This document shows, in pieces, positions 16,098 to 26,100 of a stretch of 64,000 nucleotides of DNA; positions within the stretch are counted from its first letter, which is position 1, and each line of letters begins with the position of its first letter. Below the pieces are notes generated by a model. It was not told where the DNA came from. It saw only the letters and a program-made list of their open reading frames with translations, and did not search any database. The stretch spans positions 1-64,000 of the forward strand of contig NZ_JADDRL010000047.1 of assembly GCF_021538895.1 (NCBI RefSeq). The letters run 5' to 3'. A program made the translations under genes and the position numbers. The stretch comes from Streptomyces olivochromogenes (GTDB lineage: Bacteria; Actinomycetota; Actinomycetes; Streptomycetales; Streptomycetaceae).

Positions 16098-16513
16098 GCC
16101 GCCGAAGTCAGCTCGCACCACACGTACTTGCCCCGGTTGCCGAATCGGGACAGCGGCTGCCAGCCCCAGAGGTCGGAGCAGGCCCGTACCAGCGCCAGAC
16201 CCCGGCCCTCTTCCACGTCCACGAGCCGGCCGAGCGGTCGCGGGGGCTCGGGCGGTTCCGGGTCGGCGTCCCACGCCCCGATGCGCAGCACGCCGGGCGG
16301 TGACCAGCGCACACGCAGAGCGGCGGGCCCCTTGGTGTGGCGCACGGCGTTGCCCACCAGCTCCGTCGCAAGGAGTTCCGCGGTGTCCACGAGCCCGATC
16401 AGGCCGTGCATGGTGAGGATCAGGCGGAGGGTGCGGCGACTGACGGTGACGGCTCGGGGGTCGTTCGGGATGTACAGGGAGTACTCCCACGGTTCGGATT
16501 CGTTTTCGGGCAT
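16094..16513 (-). CDS. ATP-binding protein, anti-sigma-factor-like (HATPase_c)
   Basis: 139 residues from ATG 16513, with GGAG 8-11 nt upstream. It has the GHKL fold of serine-kinase anti-sigma factors: the N-box is AELLATELVGNAVRH and the G-box ends VEEGRGLALVRACSDLWGW. It is divergent from an XRE-DUF5753 gene and a DUF397 gene. This combination matches WhiJ-like developmental modules in Streptomyces, where such ATPases accompany the pair. The partner and target are not known. Confidence 0.9.
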   Translation of the reverse strand: MPENESEPWEYSLYIPNDPRAVTVSRRTLRLILTMHGLIGLVDTAELLATELVGNAVRHTKGPAALRVRWSPPGVLRIGAWDADPEPPEPPRPLGRLVDVEEGRGLALVRACSDLWGWQPLSRFGNRGKYVWCELTSAA

Positions 16514-16657
16514 GGGGCAGCTCCGGTTCGATGGGTGGGGGTTGCGAAGAGCGGGCGGTGGCATTGCCGCAGCCGTCATGGCAAGACAGAACGGTGCACT
16601 TCCGCTGCGCATTCGCCTCGTCACTGACGGTAGGTCTATTGATTCATGTTTCGCAAG

Positions 16658-16678
16658 CGGGTCACGTAACCTGACCCG
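16658..16678. promoter_or_regulatory. 21-bp perfect palindrome, candidate operator
   Basis: CGGGTCA, seven bases, then TGACCCG form a perfect inverted repeat in the divergent space between the ATP-binding-protein gene and the XRE regulator gene. It ends 42 nt before the regulator ATG, where an autoregulator would bind. The arms and spacing suit a dimeric helix-turn-helix protein. That the neighbouring XRE protein binds it is inference. Confidence 0.6.
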
Positions 16679-16720
16679 AACGAGTCGCGCTCGCATGCGC
16701 GTTGAACCAGGGAGCGGCCT

Positions 16721-17557
16721 ATGGCGTTGAGGCGCGAACCGACAGCACGTCAAATGCGACTGGCAACGGAACTACGCAGGCTCCGCGAGGCAGCCGGCCT
16801 CACCGCCCGGGAAGCAGCAGCGCTGCTCGGGGTGAGCGCACCGCAGATCACCCATATCGAGTCCGCGCTCGCAGGCGTGAGCGAGAAGCGACTGCGCCGC
16901 CTTGCGTCCCATTACGCCTGCACGGACGGTGAGTTCGTCGACGCCCTTGCAGCAGTGGCCACCGTTCGGACACGCGGCTGGTGGGAGGAGTACCGGGGCC
17001 TGCTGCCCACATCGTTCCTGGACCTCTCCGAACTGAACCATCACGCCTCGTTCCGGCGCGATGTCGCGATCCTGTACGTGCCGGGCCTGCTGCAGACGGA
17101 GAACTACGCCCGCGCCGTGTTCTCCGCCCGGGTGCCCGAACTCGCGAGTGAGGAGCTTGAGTTGCGCGTCCGGCATCGACTGGCGGGCCAGGAGATCTCC
17201 ATCCCGTACGAGTTGGTGATCCACGAGTCGGCCCTACGCATCAGGGTCAGCGACCGGGCCGACTGCCGCGCCCAACTCACCAGGCTTCTGGAGCTCTCCG
17301 CAGAGGACAACATCACCGTGCGTGTCATCCCGTTCGACCTGGACGGCTTCGCCAGAGCCGCCAGCACCATGACGTACGTGGGCGGCGCGGTCCCCAGACT
17401 GGACACGGTGGTGCGTGACGTACCCCACGGCTCGGCCTTCATCGACTCCGAAGCACAGCTCGGCGCCTTTCGAACGCGCTTCCGTAAGGTGGAAGCGGTA
17501 TCACTCGGCCCTGAACGGTCACGTGACTTCATCAACCGGCTGGCGAAAGAGCTGTGA
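16721..17557 (+). CDS. XRE-family regulator with DUF5753 (WhiJ-like)
   Basis: 278 residues; GGGAGCGG precedes ATG 16721. An N-terminal helix-turn-helix spans about residues 10-65 (LRRLREAAGLTAREAAALLG, then VSAPQITHIESALAG). The DUF5753 domain follows (GWWEEYRGLLPTSFLDLSEL and the marker ILYVPGLLQTENYARA). Such proteins pair with small DUF397 partners and regulate development or secondary metabolism in Streptomyces. Here the DUF397 gene begins 9 nt after the stop. A palindrome upstream suggests autoregulation. Confidence 0.95.
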   Translation: MALRREPTARQMRLATELRRLREAAGLTAREAAALLGVSAPQITHIESALAGVSEKRLRRLASHYACTDGEFVDALAAVATVRTRGWWEEYRGLLPTSFLDLSELNHHASFRRDVAILYVPGLLQTENYARAVFSARVPELASEELELRVRHRLAGQEISIPYELVIHESALRIRVSDRADCRAQLTRLLELSAEDNITVRVIPFDLDGFARAASTMTYVGGAVPRLDTVVRDVPHGSAFIDSEAQLGAFRTRFRKVEAVSLGPERSRDFINRLAKEL

Positions 17558-17565
17558 GGCACCCC

Positions 17566-17751
17566 ATGGACAACTGGCGAAAGTCGTCCTACTCAGGCCC
17601 CGACGACGGCAACGAGTGCGTGGAGATCGCGAACTCCCCCACCCACATAGCCGTCCGCGACTCGAAGGCCCCGGCCAGGGCAACCCTCACCTTCCCGACC
17701 GGAGCCTTCGCCACCTTCATAGAAGCCCTCAAGAACACCCCCCGAAACTGA
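17566..17751 (+). CDS. DUF397 small protein
   Basis: 61 residues from ATG 17566, placed 6 nt after a GAGG that overlaps the upstream stop; a GTG at 17554 is an in-frame alternative. The family pattern is clear: WRKSSYSGPDDGNECVEIA, VAVRDSK-like IAVRDSKAP, then FPTGAFATFIEALK. It is translationally coupled to the XRE-DUF5753 regulator, whose activity such proteins are thought to modulate. Confidence 0.93.
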   Translation: MDNWRKSSYSGPDDGNECVEIANSPTHIAVRDSKAPARATLTFPTGAFATFIEALKNTPRN

Positions 17752-17898
17752 GTGCCCACGCGTCATAGCTCCCTGCTAGCCTGCCGACGCTCGACCACAT
17801 GTGCCTATTCGTGCACTCGCGGGTGACATCGCGCGCCTCCTGACCAGACGGCGCGCCCCGCAGTCGAAGCGCATCCGAAACGCCAGGGGGGCGGACGC

Positions 17899-18912
17899 TT
17901 GAGCAGCATCACCACCAGTGAGGGCAGCGACCGGCACGGCGGCAGACCCGCCGATCCGTCGGAGCCCGTGACCGACCCGTTCGACGCGCTGCCCGAACTG
18001 GCTCCGCTGCGCACCGCCGCTCAGGCCGGCGACTGGGCGGCCACCGAGGCCTTCTTCGGCGGCCTCGACTCCGTCGGCAAGGTCTCCTTCGCCGCCGCCG
18101 CGCTCGCCGATCTCGCCGATCTCGCCGGGACCGAGGGATACCTGGAGAAGGCCGCCGAGACCCTGCTCGGCGACCCGCTGCCCCGTACGCTGCTCGCCGA
18201 GCGGTACATCCGCATCGGCTGGAAGATCCGCAGCGGTGCCAGGGCCGAGTACGTCTCGCGCGACCAGTTCGACCAGTTCCACGCCTGGCTCCGCAAGGCA
18301 GAGCACCTGCTGATCGAGGTGTGCGCGGAGCAACCCGCGTACGGCCCCGCCTGGATTCCCCGGCTACTGACCGCGCGCGGCCTGGAACTGGGGCAGTCCG
18401 AGGCCCGGCGCCGCTACGACCGACTGTCGGCCCACCACCCGCACCAGCTGCGCGCGCAGTCGCAGTTGCTGCAGCAGTTGAGCCCCAAGTGGAGCGGTTC
18501 CTTCGAAGCCATGCACGACTTCGCCCAGGAGTGTGTGAGCGCCGCGTCGGACGGTTCACCCGCCGGGATCCTGATCGCCGAGGCGCACATCGAGCACTGG
18601 GGGCAGCTGTCCGACGTGGCCGGCACGGAGTACCTGCGGAACGTATCCGTCCGCAACGAACTGCGCCACGCAGCCGAGGTGTCCGTGCTGCACACGGACA
18701 GCCGGCCGGACTGGCACCGGCTCGCCGGGCACAGCACCTTCGCCCTGGCGTTCTCCCTCGGCGGTCACCTCAAGGACGCCGCCCCGCACTTCGCCGCCCT
18801 GGGCAACACGGCCTCCGAGTCTCAGTGGCGCTACCTGGGTGACTGGAAGGGCAGGTACGCGACGTACCGCACTGCCGCGCTGGCGACGCTCCGAGGGGGA
18901 GACGGCAGATGA
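17899..18912 (+). CDS. Helical-repeat (DUF4034/TPR-like) protein coupled to M16 peptidase
   Basis: 337 residues, probably starting at TTG 17899 behind AGGGGGGC. It is all-alpha and cytoplasmic, without signal peptide. Paired-helix segments occur throughout, e.g. ADLADLAGTEGYLEKAAETL, and the motif LSPKWSGSFEAMHDFAQEC near residue 200 resembles DUF4034-type proteins. The end (FSLGGHLKDAAPHFAALG) looks like a TPR hairpin. The stop overlaps the start of the M16-peptidase gene as ATGA, so equimolar synthesis is likely. I infer a scaffold or substrate-presenting role for the peptidase. There is no known function. Confidence 0.8.
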   Translation: MSSITTSEGSDRHGGRPADPSEPVTDPFDALPELAPLRTAAQAGDWAATEAFFGGLDSVGKVSFAAAALADLADLAGTEGYLEKAAETLLGDPLPRTLLAERYIRIGWKIRSGARAEYVSRDQFDQFHAWLRKAEHLLIEVCAEQPAYGPAWIPRLLTARGLELGQSEARRRYDRLSAHHPHQLRAQSQLLQQLSPKWSGSFEAMHDFAQECVSAASDGSPAGILIAEAHIEHWGQLSDVAGTEYLRNVSVRNELRHAAEVSVLHTDSRPDWHRLAGHSTFALAFSLGGHLKDAAPHFAALGNTASESQWRYLGDWKGRYATYRTAALATLRGGDGR

Positions 18913-20681
18913 CCACCACGCACGAAGCGAGCACGGGACGCCGTACCGCGGACCTCAGCGCCCTCGACGGCCTGATCAGCCACACCACCGTCCAAGGCAT
19001 CCCCGCCCTGCACGCCCCGCACCCCGGCGACATCACCGCCGGCCTCTTCTTCCGCGTGGGCCGCGCCGACGAGACCCTGGCCACCTCCGGTGTCACCCAC
19101 CTCGTCGAACACCTCGCGCTGCACCGTCTGAGCCTGTCCGACGTGCACCACAACGGGGCGACGGCGAACACGTACACCCTCTTCCACGTCACCGGCGACG
19201 AGAGCGAGGTCGTCGCGTACCTCAACGGTGTCTGCGCCGCCCTGCGCGACCTGCCGCTGGACCGCCTGGAAACGGAGAAGGAGATCCTGCGCACGGAGGC
19301 CGCGAGCCGTGCGCACGGCCCCAACCACCAGATGGCGCTTTGGCGTTACGGCGCCCAGGGCTTCGGCTTGGCCGGCTACGACGAACTCGGCACCCGCCGC
19401 CTGACGGCCGATCAGGTACGGCACTGGGCCGAGACCCGCTTCACCCGGGACAACGCCGTGCTGTGGATCACCAGTGACCGCCTACCGGACGGCCTGGACC
19501 TCACCCTGCCCACCGGCAGCCGCAACCCGACGCCCACCGCGACCGACGCGCTTCCCGTCACCCCCGCCTACATCCGCGGCGGCGACGGCCACGTCGTCTT
19601 CGACGCCGTACTGCGCCGCTCCTCCGCGGCCTCCGTGTTCGCCGACGTCCTGGGCCGCGCCCTGTTCCAGGACCTGCGCCAGGAGGGCGGCTACTCGTAC
19701 ACGGCGGACGCCGACTACACGCCCCGCGACGCCGACTTCGCCACCCTCCGCGCGTACGCCGACGCCTTGCCAGAGAAGCAGGACGCGGTGGTCGGCGGGT
19801 TCGTCGACACGCTCGCCCGGCTGCGCGCGGGCCGCATCGAACAGGCCGAACTGGACTCCGTACGCGGCAAGTTGCTCAAGCGCTACGACACCCCCGACCT
19901 CAGCGCCGCCCTGCTGCCGTCGTACGCGCTCAACCTGCTGCTCGGCCACGAGATCCTCTCCCCCGAGCAGCACAAGGCCGAGCTGCGGGCGGTCACGGTC
20001 GCGGACCTGCACGAGGTCGCCCGTGAGGCGTGGGACGGCGGACTGCTCCAGGTGCCCACCCGGGGCGCCGACTGGGCGGGCTTCACGCCCGCCCCGAATT
20101 ATTCGCCGTCCGCGGTCACCGGCACCCGGCACCCCTCGCTGGAGAGCGACGACGTCACACTGGTCATCGGAGCCGACGGCGTGAGCCTGTTGCTGCCGGG
20201 CGGCCCGGTCACCGTGCGGTACGACGCCTGCGCCGCGATGACCACCCGCCCCGACGGGGCCCGCGACCTGACCGGCCTCGACGGCTTCCGCGTGGCGGTC
20301 GAGCCGACCATGTTCCGGGACGTCGGGGCCGAGCGGATCGCCGCGCTGGACGCGGCCGTTCCCGCGGCCGTGGTCGTCCCCCTGCCGGCCCGGGCCCCGG
20401 AACGGATCCCACACCCGCGCGTGCCGGAGGCCCCCGTGCCGCAGGCCCGGCCCGCGGACGCCGGCGATACGGCGCCCTCGGGCCTTCGGAGCCTGCCCGT
20501 CTGGTTCCTGCTCCTGGTGGCCCTGGAGGTGGTGTTCGCCCTGGGCTTCCTGTTCGCCGTGGTCCAGGCGACCGACCCGGCCCACCCGGTGTGGCACTGG
20601 CTCGCCCGCGCGGTCGTGCCGGCCGCCCTGGCGAGTTACTTCACCTTCCGGGCCTACCAATACGCCCGAGAGCACGGCTGA
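18909..20681 (+). CDS. Membrane-anchored M16-family metallopeptidase
   Basis: 590 residues. The N-terminal M16 half carries the inverted zinc motif HLVEH (64-68), with the third ligand probably Glu 130 in KEILRTEA. The C-terminal half keeps the R-Y pair (LRQEGGYSYTA, Arg 257 and Tyr 262/264), so one chain holds both halves of a complete M16B clamshell. Then comes a beta-rich region of about 110 residues (SLESDDVTLVIGADGVSLLL) and a Pro-rich linker. Two C-terminal membrane helices follow (about 530-552 and 563-580), which put the catalytic domain in the cytoplasm. The zinc-ligand spacing is shorter than in pitrilysins. It is coupled by ATGA to the helical-repeat gene. Confidence 0.85.
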   Translation: MTTTHEASTGRRTADLSALDGLISHTTVQGIPALHAPHPGDITAGLFFRVGRADETLATSGVTHLVEHLALHRLSLSDVHHNGATANTYTLFHVTGDESEVVAYLNGVCAALRDLPLDRLETEKEILRTEAASRAHGPNHQMALWRYGAQGFGLAGYDELGTRRLTADQVRHWAETRFTRDNAVLWITSDRLPDGLDLTLPTGSRNPTPTATDALPVTPAYIRGGDGHVVFDAVLRRSSAASVFADVLGRALFQDLRQEGGYSYTADADYTPRDADFATLRAYADALPEKQDAVVGGFVDTLARLRAGRIEQAELDSVRGKLLKRYDTPDLSAALLPSYALNLLLGHEILSPEQHKAELRAVTVADLHEVAREAWDGGLLQVPTRGADWAGFTPAPNYSPSAVTGTRHPSLESDDVTLVIGADGVSLLLPGGPVTVRYDACAAMTTRPDGARDLTGLDGFRVAVEPTMFRDVGAERIAALDAAVPAAVVVPLPARAPERIPHPRVPEAPVPQARPADAGDTAPSGLRSLPVWFLLLVALEVVFALGFLFAVVQATDPAHPVWHWLARAVVPAALASYFTFRAYQYAREHG

Positions 20682-20708
20682 CTCCTGGCAGCACGGCTGA
20701 CTCCCGGC
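20671..20708. repeat. 19-bp direct repeat duplicating the stop region of the M16 gene
   Basis: AGCACGGCTGACTCCTGGC at 20671-20689 is followed immediately by a copy with one change (20690-20708). The first copy contains the TGA of the M16 gene; the second is noncoding and abuts the end of convergent glmS. It looks like a recent replication-slippage duplication. Confidence 0.8.
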
Positions 20709-20716
20709 AGCGCGCT

Positions 20717-22564
20717 CTATTCCACCGTCACCGACTTCGCCAGGTTCCGAGGCTGATCCACCTCGTTGCCCCGGGCGGTAGCCAGCTCACACGCGAAGAC
20801 CTGCAACGGCACTGTCGCCACCAGCGGCTGAAGCAGCGTCGGCGTAGCCGGAATCCGGATCAGGTGGTCGGCGTACGGCACCACCGCCTCGTCCCCCTCC
20901 TCCGCGATCACGATCGTCCGTGCGCCCCGGGCCCGGATCTCCTGGATGTTGGAGACGATCTTGTCGTGGAGGACGGACCGGCCCCGCGGCGACGGCACGA
21001 CCACCACCACCGGCATGTCCTCCTCGATCAGCGCGATCGGCCCGTGTTTCAGCTCGCCCGCCGCGAAGCCCTCGGCGTGCATGTACGCCAGCTCCTTCAG
21101 CTTGAGCGCGCCCTCCAGCGCCACGGGGTAACCGACGTGCCGGCCGAGGAACAGCACCGTGTTCTTGCCGGCCAGGGACCGCGCCAGCGCGCGCACCGGC
21201 TCCATCGTCTGGAGCACGCGCTCGACCTGGCAGGAGATCTGCGAGAGGTCGCGGATCACCGCCCGGATCTCGTCGCCCCACTTGGTGCCCCGCACCTGGC
21301 CGAGGTACAACGCGACCAGATAGCAGGCCACCAGTTGGGTCAGGAACGCCTTGGTCGAGGCGACCGCGACCTCCGGCCCGGCATGCGTGTACAGCACCGC
21401 GTCCGACTCGCGCGGGATCGTCGAACCGTTGGTGTTGCAGATCGCCAGCACCTTGGAGCCCTGCTCGCGGGCGTGCCGAAGGGCCATCAGGGTGTCCATG
21501 GTCTCGCCGGACTGCGAGATGGCGATGACCAGGCTGCGGGAGTCGAGAATCGGGTCGCGGTAGCGGAACTCGCTGGCCAGTTCCACCTCGCACGGGATGC
21601 GGGTCCAGTGCTCGATGGCGTACTTGGCGATCAGCCCGGCGTGGAAGGCCGTACCGCACGCGACGATGACGACCTTGTCGACCTCGCGCAGTTCGGCCGC
21701 GCTGATGCGGACCTCGTCCAGGGTCAGCGAGCCCGCCGCGTCGATGCGGCCCAGGAGCGTATCGGCGACCGCCTTGGGCTGCTCGGCGATCTCCTTGAGC
21801 ATGAAGTAGTCATAACCCCCCTTTTCCGCTGCCGACGCGTCCCAGTCGACGTGGTAGGAGTGCACCTCGGCGGCGCTGCCGTCGAAGCCGGTGACACTCA
21901 CGCCGTCCCGGCGCAGCTCCACCACCTGGTCCTGACCCAGCTCGATCGCCGCGCGCGTGTGGGCGATGAACGCGGCGACGTCCGAGGCGAGAAAGGCCTC
22001 GTCTTCTCCAACGCCCACCACCAGCGGCGAGTTCCGCCGCGCGCCCACGACCACGTCGGGCTGGTCGGCGTGCACCGCGACCAGGGTGAACGCGCCTTCC
22101 AGCCGCTTGCACACCAGCCGCATCGCCTCCGCGAGGTCGGCGCAGGACGAGTACTCCTCGGCCAGCAGGTGGGCGACCACCTCGGTATCGGTCTCGGAGG
22201 TCAGATCGTGGCCGCGCTCGGCCAGCTCGGCCCGCAGCACCGCGAAGTTCTCGATGATCCCGTTGTGCACGACCGCGACCCGGCCCGCGTTGTCGTGGTG
22301 CGGATGGGCGTTGGCGTCGGTCGGACCGCCGTGCGTGGCCCAGCGGGTGTGCCCGATGCCCGTCGTACCGGTCGGCAGCGGCCGTTCGACCAGCTCCTTC
22401 TCCAGGTTGACCAGCTTGCCGGCCTTCTTCGCACCGGCCAGCCCGCCGTCCGCGAGCACGGCGACGCCCGCCGAGTCGTATCCCCGGTACTCCAGCCGCT
22501 TCAGCCCGGCCATCACGACATCGAGCGCCGACTGCGCCCCCACGTATCCCACGATTCCGCACAT
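20717..22564 (-). CDS. glmS: Glutamine-fructose-6-phosphate aminotransferase (isomerizing)
   Basis: 615 residues making glucosamine-6-phosphate for peptidoglycan. ATG 22564 gives the mature N-terminus MCGIVGYVG, with Cys 2 the glutaminase nucleophile. The N-terminal Ntn domain includes GIGHTRWATHGGPTDANAHP, and the two SIS domains include VIAISQSGETMDT and ELASEFRYR. The C-terminus ends NLAKSVTVE. No GlmS-type ribozyme core was seen upstream, as expected for actinobacteria. It is convergent with the M16 gene; glmM, the next pathway enzyme, lies about 8 kb away. Confidence 0.97.
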   Translation of the reverse strand: MCGIVGYVGAQSALDVVMAGLKRLEYRGYDSAGVAVLADGGLAGAKKAGKLVNLEKELVERPLPTGTTGIGHTRWATHGGPTDANAHPHHDNAGRVAVVHNGIIENFAVLRAELAERGHDLTSETDTEVVAHLLAEEYSSCADLAEAMRLVCKRLEGAFTLVAVHADQPDVVVGARRNSPLVVGVGEDEAFLASDVAAFIAHTRAAIELGQDQVVELRRDGVSVTGFDGSAAEVHSYHVDWDASAAEKGGYDYFMLKEIAEQPKAVADTLLGRIDAAGSLTLDEVRISAAELREVDKVVIVACGTAFHAGLIAKYAIEHWTRIPCEVELASEFRYRDPILDSRSLVIAISQSGETMDTLMALRHAREQGSKVLAICNTNGSTIPRESDAVLYTHAGPEVAVASTKAFLTQLVACYLVALYLGQVRGTKWGDEIRAVIRDLSQISCQVERVLQTMEPVRALARSLAGKNTVLFLGRHVGYPVALEGALKLKELAYMHAEGFAAGELKHGPIALIEEDMPVVVVVPSPRGRSVLHDKIVSNIQEIRARGARTIVIAEEGDEAVVPYADHLIRIPATPTLLQPLVATVPLQVFACELATARGNEVDQPRNLAKSVTVE

Positions 22565-23113
22565 GTGCCGCAGCCTAGGGGCCGACGCCGGTGTGAAAGT
22601 AGCCGCCGCGTGCCCGAAATCGGAAATTCCCACCAGAGTACGAAGGACTCGGGCGCGCCGGTCCACTGATCGTCAGGGGTGAATATCAGCCATCTTCATT
22701 CAAGGCATCCACACCACGACACCACTCACCCACACAGAAAACACACAGAATCTCCTTGAGATCGCGGGCACTGGAGAGCCGAGCCGCAAGTTACCGAGCG
22801 GTTGAGGGTTTTGCGCCAACATCCCCCCATACGACGCGAACACCTGTACGACAGGTGTCGCGCCCGCATATGGTGTGGCCGCGCGTGACGGAACCTGACC
22901 AGTTCCGCGTTCGCGCACATCAACCAGCGACCGGGGGAACGCCGTCGCTCACGGGGAGAGGCTGCACCGCCATGCCGTCGTACCGGCCCTACGCATGCGT
23001 CAAGTCGTCCGGAAGTCCGCATTCCTGATCACCCATCAGGACCACATCGCCGCCCTGTCTCTCCGGCCACCCTTCCGGCACGCCCCCCATTGAACGCAGA
23101 GAGGGATGCTCCC
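22565..23113. other. Intergenic region between divergent glmS and the toxin gene
   Basis: This 549-nt space carries both promoters. The glmS-proximal part is AT-richer (22690-22760). The middle holds an inverted repeat at 22840-22858 (listed separately). A small plus-strand frame at 22756-23028 has no family resemblance or clear ribosome site and is not called. The last 20 nt include AGAGAGGGA, the Shine-Dalgarno used to set the toxin start. No clear consensus -35/-10 pair was found. Confidence 0.6.
22840..22858. promoter_or_regulatory. 19-bp inverted repeat, candidate operator upstream of the toxin gene
   Basis: ACACCTGT-ACG-ACAGGTGT is a perfect 8-bp-arm palindrome, 255 nt before the toxin start and 276 nt before glmS. 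Its size suits a dimeric repressor or activator site. No regulator gene is adjacent, so the cognate protein is unknown. Confidence 0.5.
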
Positions 23114-26100
23114 TTGCACCCCAGACCGTGGTTCCGCATGCCCGGAACACGAAGATCACGAAGACTCACCTCCGCCGTCACCTCCGTCGCCGCCCTGGCC
23201 GTCCTGGCGGGCCTCGCGGTTCAGCCCGGACTGACCAACCTGGGCGCCGAACCGGTCGGTGACTCCTACCCCTGGTACGAGGACACGTCCGCCGAGCAAC
23301 TGAGGCAGGACCAGTGCCTGATGGCCGACGTATTGCGGCTCGGCGGCCCGTCGATGGCCACGACCGCCCAGGACGGCCTCAACCAGCCCGCCGACAAGCT
23401 CCACGCCCTGGCCGACCGGAAGAACTGGGAGCAGACGCCGCTCGCCGTCGCGTACAAGAAGGACCGGGACGCGGCGAACAAAGAGCTGGACGATCTCGCC
23501 GCTTTCCGGGAGGGGTGGAAGAAGCCCCTCGACGGCCTTGCGACTCCCGGCGGATTCACCGTCACCGATTTCCACTCGCCACCCGACGGCGACAAGAGCT
23601 TCTACAACCAGACCGGTCTGTCGGCCTGGGTCGCCGACCGGTTCTGGAAGAGCGACGACGCCTTTTACGACGACGCCACCCCGAAGGCGGACGAGAGGAC
23701 CCTCAAGGCCGTCGACGCTCTGGGAGGTCCGCTCTACGGCAAGGAGCCCGACCCGGCGGGCACGACGCAGGCGGAGTGGAACCGTGCGCTCGCCGAGCAC
23801 AACGCCTTCGAATGGATGCACGGCGGTCCCGCCACGAACGCGGGTGCCGACGACGCCCGTGTCTTCCTGTCCTCCGGCGGCTTCCCGCGCACCGCACCGC
23901 AGCCGGGCACGCCGGAATACCGCATCGCCGTTGAGGATGTGAAGTCCCGGTTCGCCGCCTGCGGTTGGCGGGACCCGCTCGACCCGGACAGCGTTCTGGG
24001 CGACGTCACCGCCACCGCGGCCGACGAGTGGCAGCAGGAGGTCACCTCCCAGGCGACCCAGCGCAACCAGGTGCTCGGAGCGAACAAGACCGCGGTCGAC
24101 GCCCTTTCCAAGGGCGCGAAGGCCCTCAGCGACATGCTGGGGCACTCCTGGGTCGCCGACCACATCACGCGCTGGCAGGACTACTGGCTGCCGGGCGGCC
24201 TCGGCTGGGTCGGCGACAGTCCGACGGTCATCGAGGTGCACGCCGCGAAGGGCAAGTGCCTCGACGTCCAGGGCGCCAAGAAGGACAACGGCACGCCGGT
24301 CCAGGTGTACACCTGCAACGGCTCCGCGGCGCAGAAGTGGGTGCTCAGCGGCAGCGAGGACAGCCTTCACCTGCAGAACGTCAACGCCCTCAAGTGCCTT
24401 GACGTGGCGGGGAACAACACGGCGAACGGCACGAAGATCCAGATCTCGTCGTGCAAGACCTCCGCGTCCCAGACCTGGGCGTCCGAGCTGCGCGGCGCCA
24501 CCGCCCTGAAGAACGCCGGTACGGGCAAGTGCCTGGACCTGCACACCTTCGACAACGGCAACGACGCCCAGCTGTACACGTGCAACGGCAGTGACGCGCA
24601 GAAGTTCGACATCAAGCCGTCCGGCCACAACGGCGACGACAAGCTGGACTACCCGGACAAGGCCCAGTTCGACAAGGCGAAGAAGGGCGTCACGGACGCC
24701 CAGGCCGGTGCGAAGAAGCAGCTCGCCGTCCTCAAGGCGCAGCTCGCCGCCGCGCAGAAGGCGGCCACCACATCGGACACGGCCATCCAGGCCGCCTACG
24801 ACATCGCGGACACCAACGGCGCGCCCCGCGGTCGTGGGCTGCTGGTGGGCCAGCAGAAGGCACAGGTCACCAAGGGTGCGGTGGCCGCGCTGCAAGCGCT
24901 CGTGAAGGCCGGCGAGAGTGCCGAGGCCGCCACCCGTGCCTCCGCCGAGGACAGCGCGACTATCGCGCAGCGCGCCCTCGCTCAGGCCGCCCAGTCGAAG
25001 GCGGAGTTCCGCAAGGAGGCCGCGAAGACGGCCGAGTTCCAGGCCAAGGCGGCCGCCGACGCTGCCAAGGTGCACCGGGACAACGCCAAGAAAGACAAGG
25101 AGACCGCGGAGGCCCGGCTCACCGACGCGCTGAAGGCCGAGGGCGACGCCAAGGCCGCCGCCGCCGACGCCCACGCCAAGCGGCTCGCCGCCGAGGCCGA
25201 GGAGAAGACGGCCAAGGCGGAGAAGGAGACGGCCGCCGCCAAGCAGGCCGAGGCCGCCGAGCACAAGAAGAACGCCCAGTCCGAGGCGACGAAGGCGAAG
25301 GACGCCAAGGACAAGGCGGAGGCCGCCGAGAAGACGGCTGGGGACCGTCGGGACGACGCGGTCAAGGCACGCGACCACGCCAAGGACATGCGGGACGACG
25401 CCTGGGACGCGGAGCAGAAGGCCGAGGCGGCACGGGCGAAGGCCGACGCCAAGGAGGCCTATGCCGACAAGCTGGATTCCGGGGACGCGGCGGACGCGGC
25501 CCGTGCTGCCGCGAACGACGCGGACCAGGCAGCTGACGACGCCGACGCCGCTGCGACGAAGGCCCGTTCCGAGGCCGACGCGGCGACCAGGGCGGCGGCC
25601 GACGCCGACGCCGCGGCCACCCGCGCCGAGGCGGCAGCCAAGCGGGCGCGCTCCGACGCGGACGCAGCTCAGGCGGACAAGTTGAAGGCGGACGCGGCGG
25701 TGAAGACCGCGACCAGCGCTGTGGCCGACGCCATCAAGGCCTCCCAGGATGCCGCAACCGAGGCCAAGGCCGCGGTCAAGCTCGCCAACGAGGCCGAACA
25801 GCATGCCGAGGACTCCAAGTCCCAGGCGAACAAGGCGAACGAGGAGGCCGGCAAGGCCCTCGCAGCCTCGGCGAAGGCGGCGGGCTACGCCCACGTCACC
25901 GCCCAGGCCGCCGTGGACGCCGCCAAGGCGGCCCAGCAGGTCGCCAATCCTGCCAACGACGCAGTCCAGCTCGGCTCGCCCTACGTCGAAACCGACTCGG
26001 CCGCCGGCCTGGTCGTGCTGACCGGCCAGGCGTCGAAGACGATCGCCGACCAGCAGCAGGCGGTCGCCGACGCGCACGCCAAGAACGCGGCGGCCGAGGC

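Noticed and set aside
22565..22760. GlmS ribozyme upstream of glmS
   Set aside because: No conserved core was seen, and the class is characteristic of Firmicutes rather than actinobacteria.
22756..23028. 90-codon plus-strand ORF upstream of the toxin gene
   Set aside because: No family resemblance, no convincing ribosome site, and the operator-like palindrome lies inside it; the region fits a promoter space better.
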